A model generated the notes under the pieces. That model had not been told where the DNA came from. It saw only the letters and a list, made by a program, of their open reading frames with translations, and ran no database searches. Made by a program: the position numbers and the translations under genes. Of a stretch of DNA of 64,000 bases, positions 16,738-26,260 are shown piece by piece. Positions within the stretch are counted from its first letter, which is position 1, and every line of letters begins with the position of its first letter. The DNA comes from an alpha proteobacterium MED-G09 (GTDB lineage Bacteria > Pseudomonadota > Alphaproteobacteria > MED-G09): assembly GCA_905182015.1 (NCBI GenBank), contig CAJIZT010000002.1, positions 1 through 64,000 of the forward strand, in the 5' to 3' direction.

Positions 16738-17982
16738 ATGGGCAAATCAAACACTGGGAGAGAATCTCTTATTCCTATAGTACGAGACGTAATTGAGCAC
16801 GCACGAGCAGGAACTATAAAACAAGCAAAAGATGTTATGCGGCTACCCGCAACCCATTATACTGATTCAAAACGGTTTGAGCTTGAGGTAGAGAAGGTTA
16901 TAAAACGTGTCCCCATTATTTTAGGGCCTTCATGTGAAATTCCAAAACCTGGTGATTTTAAAACTTTATCTGTTGCAGGTATGTCTTTGATAATTAGTAG
17001 GACAGAGGACGGAACTGCTCACGCAATGGTAAATGCATGCTCCCATAGGGGTGCTTGCTTAGTAAAAGAAGAAAATGGAAATCGGCGACGCTTTACTTGT
17101 CCTTATCATGGCTGGAGCTTTTCGAATACAGGCGACTTAATGGCGATTAGTGCAGAAAAAGATTTCGGCACTATAAGTAAAGATGATTATGGACTTATAT
17201 CACTTCCAGTTTATGAGTCAGCAGGATTAATATGGGCAATATTAAATCCGAATTCTGAGGTTGATATACCAAGTTTTTTATCAGGTTATGATAGTATGCT
17301 TGAGACATTTTCTTTTTCTGATTGGGTTTATGTTTCAAAGCGAAGATTTTCTGGACCGAACTGGAAAATAGCCTATGACGGTTATCTCGAATATTATCAT
17401 GTTCCAGTTTTACATCGTGAAACCTTTGGAATTGATGCGACAAATCGAGGGCTTTATTACGCCTGGGGTCCTCACCAGCACATTAAGTCACCCGCAACAG
17501 AAAAAGGTCACGTAGCAACGGAGACTTTAGGCTATATGGCTGATTTAATAGATAAACCTGAGGATGAATGGGATACGGAGACTCTCACTTATGGTGTTTG
17601 GACTGTATTCCCTACAACCTCTATTGCATCTTTTGATGCGGGCGGCCGAGGGGTGTTGATATCACAAATCCTTCCGGGTGAATCGGTCGGAGAAAGTATA
17701 ACTACTCAATACTATATTATGGAAAAACCGCCTATTGATCCGGAGGCAGCAGAAGAACAATTTGATTTCTTCCAACAGGTGGTTATGCAAGAAGACTATG
17801 CAATGGGAAGTTCTGCTCAGCCAGCCCTAAAAGAGGGCGGGCTTGATCATGTTCTGTTTGGTCGTAATGAGCAAGGTAACCAACACTTTCATCAATGGAT
17901 AGATAAGATTCTTTTATCAGACAATGATAAAGACCTTAACTCATTGTTTAAAAATGCTATTAAAAACAATATAGGTTCGTAA
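16738..17982 (+). CDS. Rieske non-heme iron oxygenase, alpha subunit (copy B)
   Basis: Paralogue of the gene at 7.2-8.4 kb, 414 residues. Rieske ligands are Cys101-x-His103 and Cys121-x2-His124 (CSHRGA, CPYHGW). The catalytic iron site reads YLEYYHVPVLH with His221 and His226, and here Glu218 stands at the bridging position held by Asp213 in copy A. A bridging Glu is known from CntA-type carnitine oxygenases. The C-terminus carries the shared FHQWIDKIL...KDLNSLF pattern plus a basic tail. GGAGG precedes the ATG. No beta subunit or reductase is adjacent; the flavin reductase just downstream is convergent. Confidence 0.9.
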   Translation: MGKSNTGRESLIPIVRDVIEHARAGTIKQAKDVMRLPATHYTDSKRFELEVEKVIKRVPIILGPSCEIPKPGDFKTLSVAGMSLIISRTEDGTAHAMVNACSHRGACLVKEENGNRRRFTCPYHGWSFSNTGDLMAISAEKDFGTISKDDYGLISLPVYESAGLIWAILNPNSEVDIPSFLSGYDSMLETFSFSDWVYVSKRRFSGPNWKIAYDGYLEYYHVPVLHRETFGIDATNRGLYYAWGPHQHIKSPATEKGHVATETLGYMADLIDKPEDEWDTETLTYGVWTVFPTTSIASFDAGGRGVLISQILPGESVGESITTQYYIMEKPPIDPEAAEEQFDFFQQVVMQEDYAMGSSAQPALKEGGLDHVLFGRNEQGNQHFHQWIDKILLSDNDKDLNSLFKNAIKNNIGS

Positions 17983-18004
17983 TCAATATACAGACAATTA
18001 CTGC

Positions 18005-18490
18005 TTATTTTAAATTTTGAAATTTACCTGACCAGAATACTAAGGGGTTTCTTTTATCATTAAGAGAGCTAATTTCTTCTACATCACCAAGTATTATAAA
18101 ATGATCTCCTGCCTCAATAATTTCACGTTTTGAGCACGCAACCCACCCAATCGAGTTCTTTAGAATCGGTCCATATTCCTGAATATCACAATCGGCATCA
18201 ATTAAGTTATGGTTATCTTTTTCTGCTAATTTGACTGCGAGATTAATTTGATCGTCCGCTAAAAAGTTAAATACATAATTCTTCTTATTAATTATACTCT
18301 CACATAACTCAGATTTTTTATCGATACACCACAACGCTATTGGAGGATCTAAAGACACAGACGTGAAGGAGTTAACTGTAACTCCAAAAGGTTGATTACC
18401 TTTACCTAAAAAAGAAACTATAGAAACGCCAGTAGCAAATTTACCAAAGGTATTTCTAAGATTAAGATTTTTGTCAATTTGAGTTTTCAT
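18005..18490 (-). CDS. Flavin reductase (HpaC-like, FMN-binding split barrel)
   Basis: A 161-residue protein with the flavin-reductase domain: FGKFATGVSIVS near residue 16 and the flavin-binding GVTVNSFTSVSLDPP near 37-51, followed by the ALWCIDKKSE strand. Such proteins reduce FMN or FAD with NAD(P)H and hand it to a two-component flavin monooxygenase. No partner oxygenase of that kind is next to it, so it may supply a flavoenzyme elsewhere or act as an electron source for the neighbouring oxygenases. It is downstream of the P450 at 18.5-19.8 kb on the same strand. Confidence 0.85.
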   Translation of the reverse strand: MKTQIDKNLNLRNTFGKFATGVSIVSFLGKGNQPFGVTVNSFTSVSLDPPIALWCIDKKSELCESIINKKNYVFNFLADDQINLAVKLAEKDNHNLIDADCDIQEYGPILKNSIGWVACSKREIIEAGDHFIILGDVEEISSLNDKRNPLVFWSGKFQNLK

Positions 18491-18535
18491 TGCTAAGCTT
18501 TAACTTAGTTTCTAATTAAAATAAATAAATATAAT

Positions 18536-19798
18536 TTATTCTATTATTTTAACAGGAAGAGACAGGTAACCTTTTACAAAAGAAGAGTTAACTCTCTCTG
18601 GTTCACCCATAACCTTGATATTTTTAAATCTCTTCATTATTTCTTCCCATAAGATTTCAAGCTGCATATCAGCCAAACGATTGCCAACGCATCGATGAAT
18701 TCCAAAGCCAAAAGATAAATGATTTCTAGGGCGCTCTCTATCGATTATAAATGAATTAGGATTCTCGATAACCTCTTCGTCTCGATTACCTGAGACATAC
18801 CACATGACTACTTTATCACCTTTTTTAATCTTCTTACCTCTTATTTCTATATCCTCCAGAGCAGTTCTTCTCATGTACGCCAGAGGTGTCTGCCAGCGAA
18901 TAATTTCAGGAACCATAGAAGAAATTAGCTCATGATTATTTCTTAATTTTTCATATTGCTCTGGACTTTCATTTAAAGCTAAAATACCACCTGTCATAGA
19001 GTTTCTTGTAGTATCGTTTCCTCCAACTATTAAAAGTATTAAATTACCTAAATACTCCATTGGTTCCATATTTCTAGTTAAGGGGTTGTGGGCTAGCATT
19101 GAAATTAAATCAGTTTTAGGCTCAGAATTCACTCTTTCATTCCAAAGCTTTGTAAAGTATTCAAGACATTCATATAGTTCTTCATATCTCTGCTCTTCAG
19201 TCTCTATCACTCCATCTCCTGGTCTAGCAGTTGCTACGTCTGACCATCTAGTTAATTTTGACCTATCCTCAAATGGAAAATCAAATAGTGTTGCAAGCAT
19301 TTGTGTTGTTAGCTCAATAGAAACTTTACTGACCCAGTCAAAAGTTTCATTTTTGGGAAGACTATTTAAAACATTTTGAGTTCTTTCTCTAATCAGGCCC
19401 TCCATATTTTTTAAATTACCTGGAGCAACAACTGGATTTACAGCCTTTCTTTGAATATCATGTTTAGGGGGGTCCATAGCAATAAACATAGGAGTAGTGA
19501 AGTCTTCAGTAGGATCAAAAAGAGTAATGGCCGGTTCAGATGAAAAAACCTTGTGATTAGTATCAACGCTCATAATATCATTGTATTTTGTAATAGACCA
19601 AAAAGGGCCTATCTCTTCGTCACGAAAGACGTCGTCGGCAATGTCATAAGGTCTCTCACAATAATGTACAGGATCTTCCTTTCTTAAGCGCTCAAAATAA
19701 GACCACATAACATTATTTTTAAATAAAGCAGGGTCTGCCGGATTTATTTTATTAAGCGGAACTGAATAAGCATCAGGTATTTCAATTTTTTTGTCCAT
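18536..19798 (-). CDS. Cytochrome P450
   Basis: Soluble bacterial P450 of 420 residues. The I helix has VGGNDTTRN, the ExxR motif is in EIIRWQTPLAYMRR, and the heme loop FGFGIHRCVGNRLA places the axial ligand at Cys370. The N-terminal INPADPALF and the overall pattern resemble the CYP125/CYP142 and linalool-hydroxylase-like classes, which act on steroid side chains and terpenoids; this is a family-level resemblance only. It is quite different from the P450 at 2.9 kb. A flavin reductase follows after 45 bases. Confidence 0.92.
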   Translation of the reverse strand: MDKKIEIPDAYSVPLNKINPADPALFKNNVMWSYFERLRKEDPVHYCERPYDIADDVFRDEEIGPFWSITKYNDIMSVDTNHKVFSSEPAITLFDPTEDFTTPMFIAMDPPKHDIQRKAVNPVVAPGNLKNMEGLIRERTQNVLNSLPKNETFDWVSKVSIELTTQMLATLFDFPFEDRSKLTRWSDVATARPGDGVIETEEQRYEELYECLEYFTKLWNERVNSEPKTDLISMLAHNPLTRNMEPMEYLGNLILLIVGGNDTTRNSMTGGILALNESPEQYEKLRNNHELISSMVPEIIRWQTPLAYMRRTALEDIEIRGKKIKKGDKVVMWYVSGNRDEEVIENPNSFIIDRERPRNHLSFGFGIHRCVGNRLADMQLEILWEEIMKRFKNIKVMGEPERVNSSFVKGYLSLPVKIIE

Positions 19799-19864
19799 TC
19801 TAACCTTTTGTTATTATTATTTTTTTTTACATTATACTAAATAAAAAAATTCTAAACCATTTTT

Positions 19865-22180
19865 TTAATTAATCCCATTAATGATCTTCCATATCTTCAT
19901 GGGTGTTATAGGCATGTCTAATTCATTAAAATCATATTCAGAAAGTGCATCGTAAATTGCATTCACATAAGCAGTAGTAGAGGCAACAGTTCCAGCCTCA
20001 CCACACCCTTTTGCACCTAATGTATTGGTCGTACACTCAGCATCTTGATTAAAGTCTAAATCAAACTCAGGGAATTCATCAGCCCTAGGCATATGATAGT
20101 CCATAAATGAGCCATTTATTAACTGCCCTGTTTCTTCCTCATAAAGAGCGTGCTCTCCCATGGCTTGCCCTAATCCCTGAACAATGCCTCCATGAACCTG
20201 ACCGGCAACTAATAATGGATTAATTATTTTTCCAAAATCATCTGTTGCTGAGTAATTATCAATTTCAATTCTTCCTGTTTCCTTATCAATTGATAATTCA
20301 CAAATATGGCAGCCATTAGGGAATGTAGGGTCCTTATGCTCATAGACACTCTCCCCATCAAGGATTTGAGTATTAGACTGTCCTTCGGCCAATCTAGCTA
20401 CTGAGTATAAGTCAATATTTCTATTAGTTCCTTTAACTTGGAATAGCGGTCCAGAATCTGTCGTATACTCAACATCATCCACAGATGCCTCAAGTTCGTT
20501 TGCAGCAATCTCAATTCCCTTTTTTAACATTATATTTGATGCATCATTAATTGCGCCAGCTGCCATATACAGAGATTTCGATCCACCTGTACCGCCTCCG
20601 CCAGGTAAATCATCACTATTACCAAAGTGAACTGAAACATCCTCAGGATTTACGCCTAATTTTTCAACTAAAATTTGAGTCCATGCAGTCTCATGGCCTT
20701 GCCCTGTAGACTGAGTTCCTGCAAAAACTTTTACAGAACCCTCGCCTGAAACTACTACCCGAGAATTTTCGGCTCCCTCTCCTTGAGTTCTCTCAATGTA
20801 ATAAGAAATTCCTATTCCCTTTAACTTATTATCTAATTTTGAATTTTCTTTTCTTTTAGCAAAGCCGTCGTAAGATGAATTAACTATAGACATCTCTGTG
20901 GTCTTTTGAAAATCACAACTGTCCAGAGGGAGTATTGCACCCTCGTGCTTTCCTATGTCCTCGGTTTGAACAAAATTCTTAATTCGTAATTGTAAAGGAT
21001 CCATCCCCAAATCATCGGCAGCTTTATCAACTAGCCTTTCAATTACATAACTAGCCTCTGGTCTTCCGGCTCCTCTATAAGCATCAACAGGAACAGTATT
21101 TGTGTAAACAACATTAACTGTATTATATAATACTGGAATCTTATAAACTCCAACATGCATGCCCGCTCCAGCAAGGGTGGGTATAAAAATACCATATTGA
21201 GACAGATAAGCGCCCACAGCAGCGACTGTATCAACCTTAACGCCAAGGAAATTTCCTTCTTTATCCATAGCAATTGATGCCTCAGTAACATGATCTCTTC
21301 CTTGGGAATCACTTAAGAACGCCTCTGATCTAGTAGAGGTCCACTTAACAGGTCTGTTAAGGGCTCTGCTTGCAAACATTGTTGCTATATATTCGGGAAA
21401 GCACATCATTTTTAATCCAAATCCACCGCCAACATCATTGGTAACTACTTTAACATTCTTCTCCTCAACTCCTATTGAGCCAGCTAGCCTTTCTCTCATC
21501 GCATGAGAGCCTTGACTTTCTACATAAACAGTAAAACGATCATCATCTTTATTAAAATCTGAAGTAGCGGAACGAGGCTCAATCGGATTAACAACAATTC
21601 TATTATTTACCAAATCAACTTTTGAAATATGATGGGCTTTTTCTTCGACATCACTCCATTCTTTTTCAGATCCTGCCTCCCAATCAACAGCAGAATTTGT
21701 TCCAAATTCATCAAATAATAATGGAGAATCTGAATTAAGGGCTTTCCCAGTATCAATAACACATGGCAGCTCGTCATAATCAATCTCAATTAATTCAGAT
21801 GCATCTAGGGCTTGATTCATTGATTCAGCAACAACAAAAACAACCGGATCTCCAACATGTCTAACTTTTCCAGTTGCAAGAATAGGTCTCTTACTTGCAT
21901 TCATTGGACTCCCATCTTTATTTTGTAAAAAATCTATAACCGACATATGTTTCAGACCTTCGCTCTTCAACTTTTCTCCAGTATAGATATCAACAACACC
22001 CGGCATCTTGAGGGCCTCTTCGAAGTTAATTGAGGATATATTTGCATGCGCATATGGCGATCTTACAAATATTCCATGCGCTGTATTGGGTAATTTTAAA
22101 TCGTCAGTAAACTTCCCTTTCCCAGTTATAAGCCTTGTATCTTCAACTCTTCTTACTGGTTGTCCAACTGCAAATTTCAT
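19865..22180 (-). CDS. Molybdenum hydroxylase large subunit (xanthine dehydrogenase / CoxL-like, form II)
   Basis: Molybdopterin-binding catalytic subunit of 771 residues. It begins with GQPVRRVEDTRLITGKG, has GGGFG at 251-255, AYRGAGR at 367-373, GQGHE in the second half and the catalytic glutamate Glu728 in GCGEAG. The loop AYRGAGR is that of form II relatives; true carbon monoxide dehydrogenase has AYxCSFR, so CO oxidation is not supported. It probably hydroxylates an aldehyde or N-heterocycle. The FAD (CoxM) and [2Fe-2S] (CoxS) subunits it normally needs are absent from the window. The downstream P450 gene starts 66 bases away; the class II aldolase lies upstream. Confidence 0.9.
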   Translation of the reverse strand: MKFAVGQPVRRVEDTRLITGKGKFTDDLKLPNTAHGIFVRSPYAHANISSINFEEALKMPGVVDIYTGEKLKSEGLKHMSVIDFLQNKDGSPMNASKRPILATGKVRHVGDPVVFVVAESMNQALDASELIEIDYDELPCVIDTGKALNSDSPLLFDEFGTNSAVDWEAGSEKEWSDVEEKAHHISKVDLVNNRIVVNPIEPRSATSDFNKDDDRFTVYVESQGSHAMRERLAGSIGVEEKNVKVVTNDVGGGFGLKMMCFPEYIATMFASRALNRPVKWTSTRSEAFLSDSQGRDHVTEASIAMDKEGNFLGVKVDTVAAVGAYLSQYGIFIPTLAGAGMHVGVYKIPVLYNTVNVVYTNTVPVDAYRGAGRPEASYVIERLVDKAADDLGMDPLQLRIKNFVQTEDIGKHEGAILPLDSCDFQKTTEMSIVNSSYDGFAKRKENSKLDNKLKGIGISYYIERTQGEGAENSRVVVSGEGSVKVFAGTQSTGQGHETAWTQILVEKLGVNPEDVSVHFGNSDDLPGGGGTGGSKSLYMAAGAINDASNIMLKKGIEIAANELEASVDDVEYTTDSGPLFQVKGTNRNIDLYSVARLAEGQSNTQILDGESVYEHKDPTFPNGCHICELSIDKETGRIEIDNYSATDDFGKIINPLLVAGQVHGGIVQGLGQAMGEHALYEEETGQLINGSFMDYHMPRADEFPEFDLDFNQDAECTTNTLGAKGCGEAGTVASTTAYVNAIYDALSEYDFNELDMPITPMKIWKIINGIN

Positions 22181-22194
22181 AAAACCTCCTAAAT

Positions 22195-22950
22195 TTATTC
22201 TCTAAAACTAATATCTATCTTATCCAATTTTCGCATCAAGGCTGGCCAAGCTAAACCACCAATTCCTCTATCGGAAGCCATCTGACCCTGGTCACTCACA
22301 AGCTCAATCACATTGTCCTCTACCATATTAAGCTTAGAACCGCCTGATAAAGCTTTAATTTGCATAGTGCATGCTCTTTCGAGGAAAAACAACCGCAACC
22401 AAGCATCAGCGCAATTTGCTCCAGTAGTGAGTAATCCATGGTTCCTTAGTATCATACAGTGCTTGTCACCTAGGTCACTTACAAGCCTTGCCCTTTCGTC
22501 GTGGTTAAAGGCTATTCCCTCATAATCATGATATGCGCACTCATCTCTAATAACCATCGCGGTTTGAGAGATTGGCAAGAGACCTTGAGCCTGAGCTGAC
22601 ACCGCTACCCCATCGCTTGAATGAGTATGAATTACAGCATGGTTGTGAGTACCAGAACTATGTACTGCCGAATGAATAGTAAATCCAGCTGCGTTAACTG
22701 AATGCTCGGTATCAGAAACTATATTTCCATCCATATCAATTTTAACTAAATCTGAGGCCCTTATTTCTTCAAAAAGTAATCCAAAGGGATTTAAAAGAAA
22801 GTGATTATCTTCGCCAGGTACTTTTGTTGAAATATGAGTAAAAACCAAATCATCCCAGCCATAAAATGCAACTAGCCGGTATAAAGCTGCTAAATCAACT
22901 CTTGCTTGCCATTCACCCTCTGAGACTTTTTCTTTCATGCTCTTATTCAT
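22195..22950 (-). CDS. Class II aldolase / adducin family protein
   Basis: A 251-residue zinc-dependent aldolase-fold protein. The metal-binding histidines His108 and His110 are in HAVIHTHSSDG and the third, His171, in LRNHGLLTTG, as in the fuculose-phosphate aldolase fold. Many bacterial members beside oxidoreductases are of unknown substrate and may act as decarboxylases or aldolases on hydroxy acids. AAGGG precedes the ATG. Only 14 bases separate it from the molybdenum hydroxylase gene, so the two are probably co-transcribed. Confidence 0.85.
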   Translation of the reverse strand: MNKSMKEKVSEGEWQARVDLAALYRLVAFYGWDDLVFTHISTKVPGEDNHFLLNPFGLLFEEIRASDLVKIDMDGNIVSDTEHSVNAAGFTIHSAVHSSGTHNHAVIHTHSSDGVAVSAQAQGLLPISQTAMVIRDECAYHDYEGIAFNHDERARLVSDLGDKHCMILRNHGLLTTGANCADAWLRLFFLERACTMQIKALSGGSKLNMVEDNVIELVSDQGQMASDRGIGGLAWPALMRKLDKIDISFRE

Positions 22951-23034
22951 TTTAAACCCTTAAGTAAAAACTCATCTAATTTATATACTAAATAATAAAA
23001 TATTCACCATGAATCAAAGAAATTAATTAATACT

Positions 23035-24516
23035 CTACTTTGTCATATCAATGGTAAGTTTTATTGCCTTATCCCAATTTAATATAATATTTCTTCGTAA
23101 AATAACATCCATGTCAGGTGAGGCCTGATCTCTTTTAATTGATAAGTTTCTTAAATCGTCTAATCCAGAATAATAACCGGCACCCAGTCCTGAAATTAAT
23201 GCAGCCCCAAGGGCAGTAGATTCTTTGGTGAAAGCTTTTTGGATTTGATAATTGCAAATATTTGATAAGTTTTGAATAAACCAATTATTCTCCACCATAC
23301 CACCATCAACTCTCAGCAAAGAGGATAAGGTTAAATTATTATTCAAAAAATCATCCTTAATCGCTTTAATCAAATCTAATGTTTGCAAAGAAACTGACTG
23401 AAGGGCAGAATGAATTAGCTCCTCCTTTCCAGTGGCTTGGGACATACCAAAAATAGTACCCTTAGAATCCGAAGACCAATGAGGCGCGCCCAATCCACTA
23501 AAGGCGGGTACAATTACAACCTTCGATGCAGGATTAACATTAGCGGCAATATCAGAGCTATCGGCAATATCATCAATAATTCCTAAATTAGACTTTGCCC
23601 AATTCATTAACCCTCCGGCCATAAATATAGACCCCTCTATTGCGTAGCTAACCTCATTATCTATTTTATAAGCTATGGTTGATAGTAGATTTTTTTTTGA
23701 ATAAATTATTTTACTTCCAGTATTGGCAAGAACAAAGCAGCCGGTTCCATAGGTTGACTTCACCTCACCTTCTTTATAGCAAAACTGTCCGAAAGCTGAT
23801 GACTGCTGATCTCCAATAACTCCAGTTATTTTTAGTGATCTACTCAATTGGTCAGTCTCACCAAAAAAATCACTCGAGTTCTTTACCTGAGGAAGGCAAT
23901 GAAAGGGTATGTTAAAGATATCCAATAGATCACTATCCCAATTCATAGTCTTAATATTGAACAAACTAGTCCGTGATGCATTAGTGGCGTCTGTGGCAAA
24001 TACCTTACCCTTTGTAAAATTCCATATCAGCCAACTATCGATAGTCCCGAAACAAACCTCCCCCTTAATAGCCTTACTTCTTAATCCAGTTACATTATTA
24101 AGGAGCCAGGATATCTTTGAAGCAGAAAAATATGGATCAAGTAACAATCCTGTTTTTTTATTAATGGTTTCCTGAAGGCCATCTTTTTTTAAATTACCAC
24201 AGAATTCTGAAGTTCTTCTGTCTTGCCAAACAATCGCGTTGTAAAAAGGCTTGCCGTTATTTTTGTCCCACGCAACAACTGTTTCTCTTTGATTTGTTAT
24301 TCCCAAAGATTCAATTTTCTCACCTGAATTACGCTCCAGAACATTCTCACAACAAAGGATAGCTGAGGAAATAATATCTTCAGGATTATGTTCAACCCAT
24401 CCTTCGTCTGGATAAATTTGTTTAAATTCTATTTGATGACTGTCAATTAATTGACCTTCGCCATCAAATAAGATTGCTCGACTTGAGGTCGTACCTTGAT
24501 CAATAGTAAGAAACAA
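23035..24516 (-). CDS. glpK: Glycerol kinase
   Basis: FGGY-family kinase of 493 residues, phosphorylating glycerol to glycerol-3-phosphate. The N-terminal phosphate-binding DQGTTSSRAILF, the glycerol-site segments GWVEHNP and NQRETVVAWD, and the C-terminal RVDGGMVENNWFIQ are characteristic of GlpK. The start is TTG at 24516 behind a GGGGG run; no upstream in-frame ATG exists before a stop, and the homologous N-terminus starts here. No glpF, glpD or glpR lies beside it. It is divergent from nadK across 75 bases. Confidence 0.93.
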   Translation of the reverse strand: MFLTIDQGTTSSRAILFDGEGQLIDSHQIEFKQIYPDEGWVEHNPEDIISSAILCCENVLERNSGEKIESLGITNQRETVVAWDKNNGKPFYNAIVWQDRRTSEFCGNLKKDGLQETINKKTGLLLDPYFSASKISWLLNNVTGLRSKAIKGEVCFGTIDSWLIWNFTKGKVFATDATNASRTSLFNIKTMNWDSDLLDIFNIPFHCLPQVKNSSDFFGETDQLSRSLKITGVIGDQQSSAFGQFCYKEGEVKSTYGTGCFVLANTGSKIIYSKKNLLSTIAYKIDNEVSYAIEGSIFMAGGLMNWAKSNLGIIDDIADSSDIAANVNPASKVVIVPAFSGLGAPHWSSDSKGTIFGMSQATGKEELIHSALQSVSLQTLDLIKAIKDDFLNNNLTLSSLLRVDGGMVENNWFIQNLSNICNYQIQKAFTKESTALGAALISGLGAGYYSGLDDLRNLSIKRDQASPDMDVILRRNIILNWDKAIKLTIDMTK

Positions 24517-24591
24517 AAAACCCCCGTAGATAATTATTCTTATTCATAGTAAAATAACTTACCAAATAATTATTATTCTTAAAGGACTTTT

Positions 24592-25356
24592 ATGAATGAA
24601 ATAAAAATACATATAGTTGCAAGTAATAATCTTATCGCTAAGAAAGCAAAAATTAATCTTGCAAAGATATATAAAAATTATTCTATCGGTAAAGCAAATA
24701 CAATTGTTGCGCTTGGAGGAGACGGTTTAATGCTTCAAACACTCCATGATAATATAGATAGAGATTTACCTATCTATGGGATGAATAGAGGGTCGATAGG
24801 ATTTTTAATGAATAAATATAATGAAAAAAATTTATTAAAGAGAATAGAAAGGTCTACACAAACAAACCTTCATCCCTTGAAGATGAAAGCAAAAAGTAAG
24901 AAAAAAATTTATACATCTCAAGCCATCAATGAGGTTTCGCTCTTAAGAGAAACTTATCAAGCAGCAAAATTAAAAATTTACATTGATGGCAAGGAAAGAC
25001 TCAATGAACTAGTTTGTGATGGCTTGCTTCTATCAACGCCAGCCGGAAGCACGGCTTATAATCTTTCTGCTCATGGTCCAATTCTTCCGCTTACTTCAAA
25101 TTTATTAGCCTTAACACCAATTTCTGCATTTAGGCCAAGGAGGTGGAAAGGTGCCCTTCTTCCGAGAAATGTTAAAGTAAAAATTGTTATATTAGAAAAA
25201 AATAAAAGACCTGTTAGCGCCGTAGCTGATAATTCAGAATTTAGGGATGTAGAATATGTTGAGATATCAGAAAATAGAGATATTCAATTAAAAATGTTAT
25301 TTGACCCAAAAACAAATTTAGAAGAAAGAATTATTAACGAACAATTTATTTATTAA
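24592..25356 (+). CDS. nadK: NAD kinase
   Basis: ATP-NAD kinase (254 residues) producing NADP+. The ATP-binding GGDG is at 42-45, followed by the [12 protein letters not shown] segment. The NE motif is at 113-114, and the substrate region [21 protein letters not shown] at about 143-163 is canonical. AAGGA precedes the ATG. It is divergent from glpK and convergent with the Nudix gene, with only six bases between their stop codons. Confidence 0.95.
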   Translation: MNEIKIHIVASNNLIAKKAKINLAKIYKNYSIGKANTIVALGGDGLMLQTLHDNIDRDLPIYGMNRGSIGFLMNKYNEKNLLKRIERSTQTNLHPLKMKAKSKKKIYTSQAINEVSLLRETYQAAKLKIYIDGKERLNELVCDGLLLSTPAGSTAYNLSAHGPILPLTSNLLALTPISAFRPRRWKGALLPRNVKVKIVILEKNKRPVSAVADNSEFRDVEYVEISENRDIQLKMLFDPKTNLEERIINEQFIY

Positions 25357-25362
25357 ATTAAA

Positions 25363-26190
25363 TTATTTTTTTAATGATGGCGCCAAAGCTCCAGGAGTAG
25401 AGGCTTCGCTCAATACCTCCCTAATCTCTCCATACCCAGCATCTTTTGGTATTGTTAAAAAAGAACCATTAATATCTTTTTCAATTGTTGGTATTACTAT
25501 AGTAACTTTACTTTTTCTTGCACTAGATATTGCTTCCTCCACTGTCTTGGATTGATTAAGCTTTTCTAAATTAAGTCGCGTTGGAAAAATAATAGTTTTC
25601 TTTCCAGAAAAACAATCATTGAGTGCGTCCTGAGGTTTTATCCAAATTGAATCAACTGATTCAAATCCGTCATGCTTGCCTTCCTGACCATCTGGAGCTT
25701 TAGCAATATAAAACTTTGTATCAAATCTTTTTGGCATCATCTTAGGAGTTACCCAATGCGCAAAAGGAATCAAATCATTTGTTGAAAAAAATATTTTTTT
25801 AGAATTAGCAAAGTCATACATGGAGGCGTTTTTATTATTAAATCTATCTCGCCATTCACTTAATTTTAATAGCTTATCAGGGCTTATATTTTCAGATTCA
25901 CCTTTTTCTTTTGCAAATAAAACATTAGCTTCTTCAAAACTTTCTCTAATTGCCGCAATTCTATAAGGCAAATCATCTTTATCATTAACGTTACTATTGC
26001 TTAAGAACTGAACAAGTTTTTTATCATAATCACTCTTATCAACTTTTCCTCCAGGAAAAACCAAAGCACCTGAAGCAAAATCTATTTGATGATTCCTTAC
26101 AACCATAAAGACTTCTAAACCAGATTGTCCATTGCGAACTATCAGAACTGTTGCTGCTGGAATTAATTTATTGGCATTGGTGTTGGTCAT
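25363..26190 (-). CDS. Nudix hydrolase with a split Nudix box (NUDT19-like)
   Basis: The start at 26190 gives 275 residues beginning MTNTNANKLIPAATV; an ATG at 26223 would add 11 residues. Neither has a good ribosome binding site. The Nudix motif is recognisable but interrupted: FPGGKVD at about 45-51, then about 28 residues later RESFEEANVLF at about 82-92. This arrangement is known for NUDT19-type acyl-CoA/CoA pyrophosphohydrolases. A role in CoA ester turnover is therefore plausible but not proven. It is divergent from the CoA-transferase gene. Confidence 0.8.
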   Translation of the reverse strand: MTNTNANKLIPAATVLIVRNGQSGLEVFMVVRNHQIDFASGALVFPGGKVDKSDYDKKLVQFLSNSNVNDKDDLPYRIAAIRESFEEANVLFAKEKGESENISPDKLLKLSEWRDRFNNKNASMYDFANSKKIFFSTNDLIPFAHWVTPKMMPKRFDTKFYIAKAPDGQEGKHDGFESVDSIWIKPQDALNDCFSGKKTIIFPTRLNLEKLNQSKTVEEAISSARKSKVTIVIPTIEKDINGSFLTIPKDAGYGEIREVLSEASTPGALAPSLKK

Positions 26191-26260
26191 GTAATGATGA
26201 TATATCATAAAATTAATAATCAAAATTTATTATCTACAATAATTACTAGTGAGGAATCAT

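Noticed and set aside
19865-22180. Aerobic carbon monoxide dehydrogenase
   Set aside because: The active-site loop is AYRGAGR, not the AYxCSFR of form I CO dehydrogenase, and CoxM/CoxS are absent.
24517-24591. Repeated ATAATTATT segments between glpK and nadK as an operator
   Set aside because: They are imperfect, AT-only and expected by chance in such a spacer.
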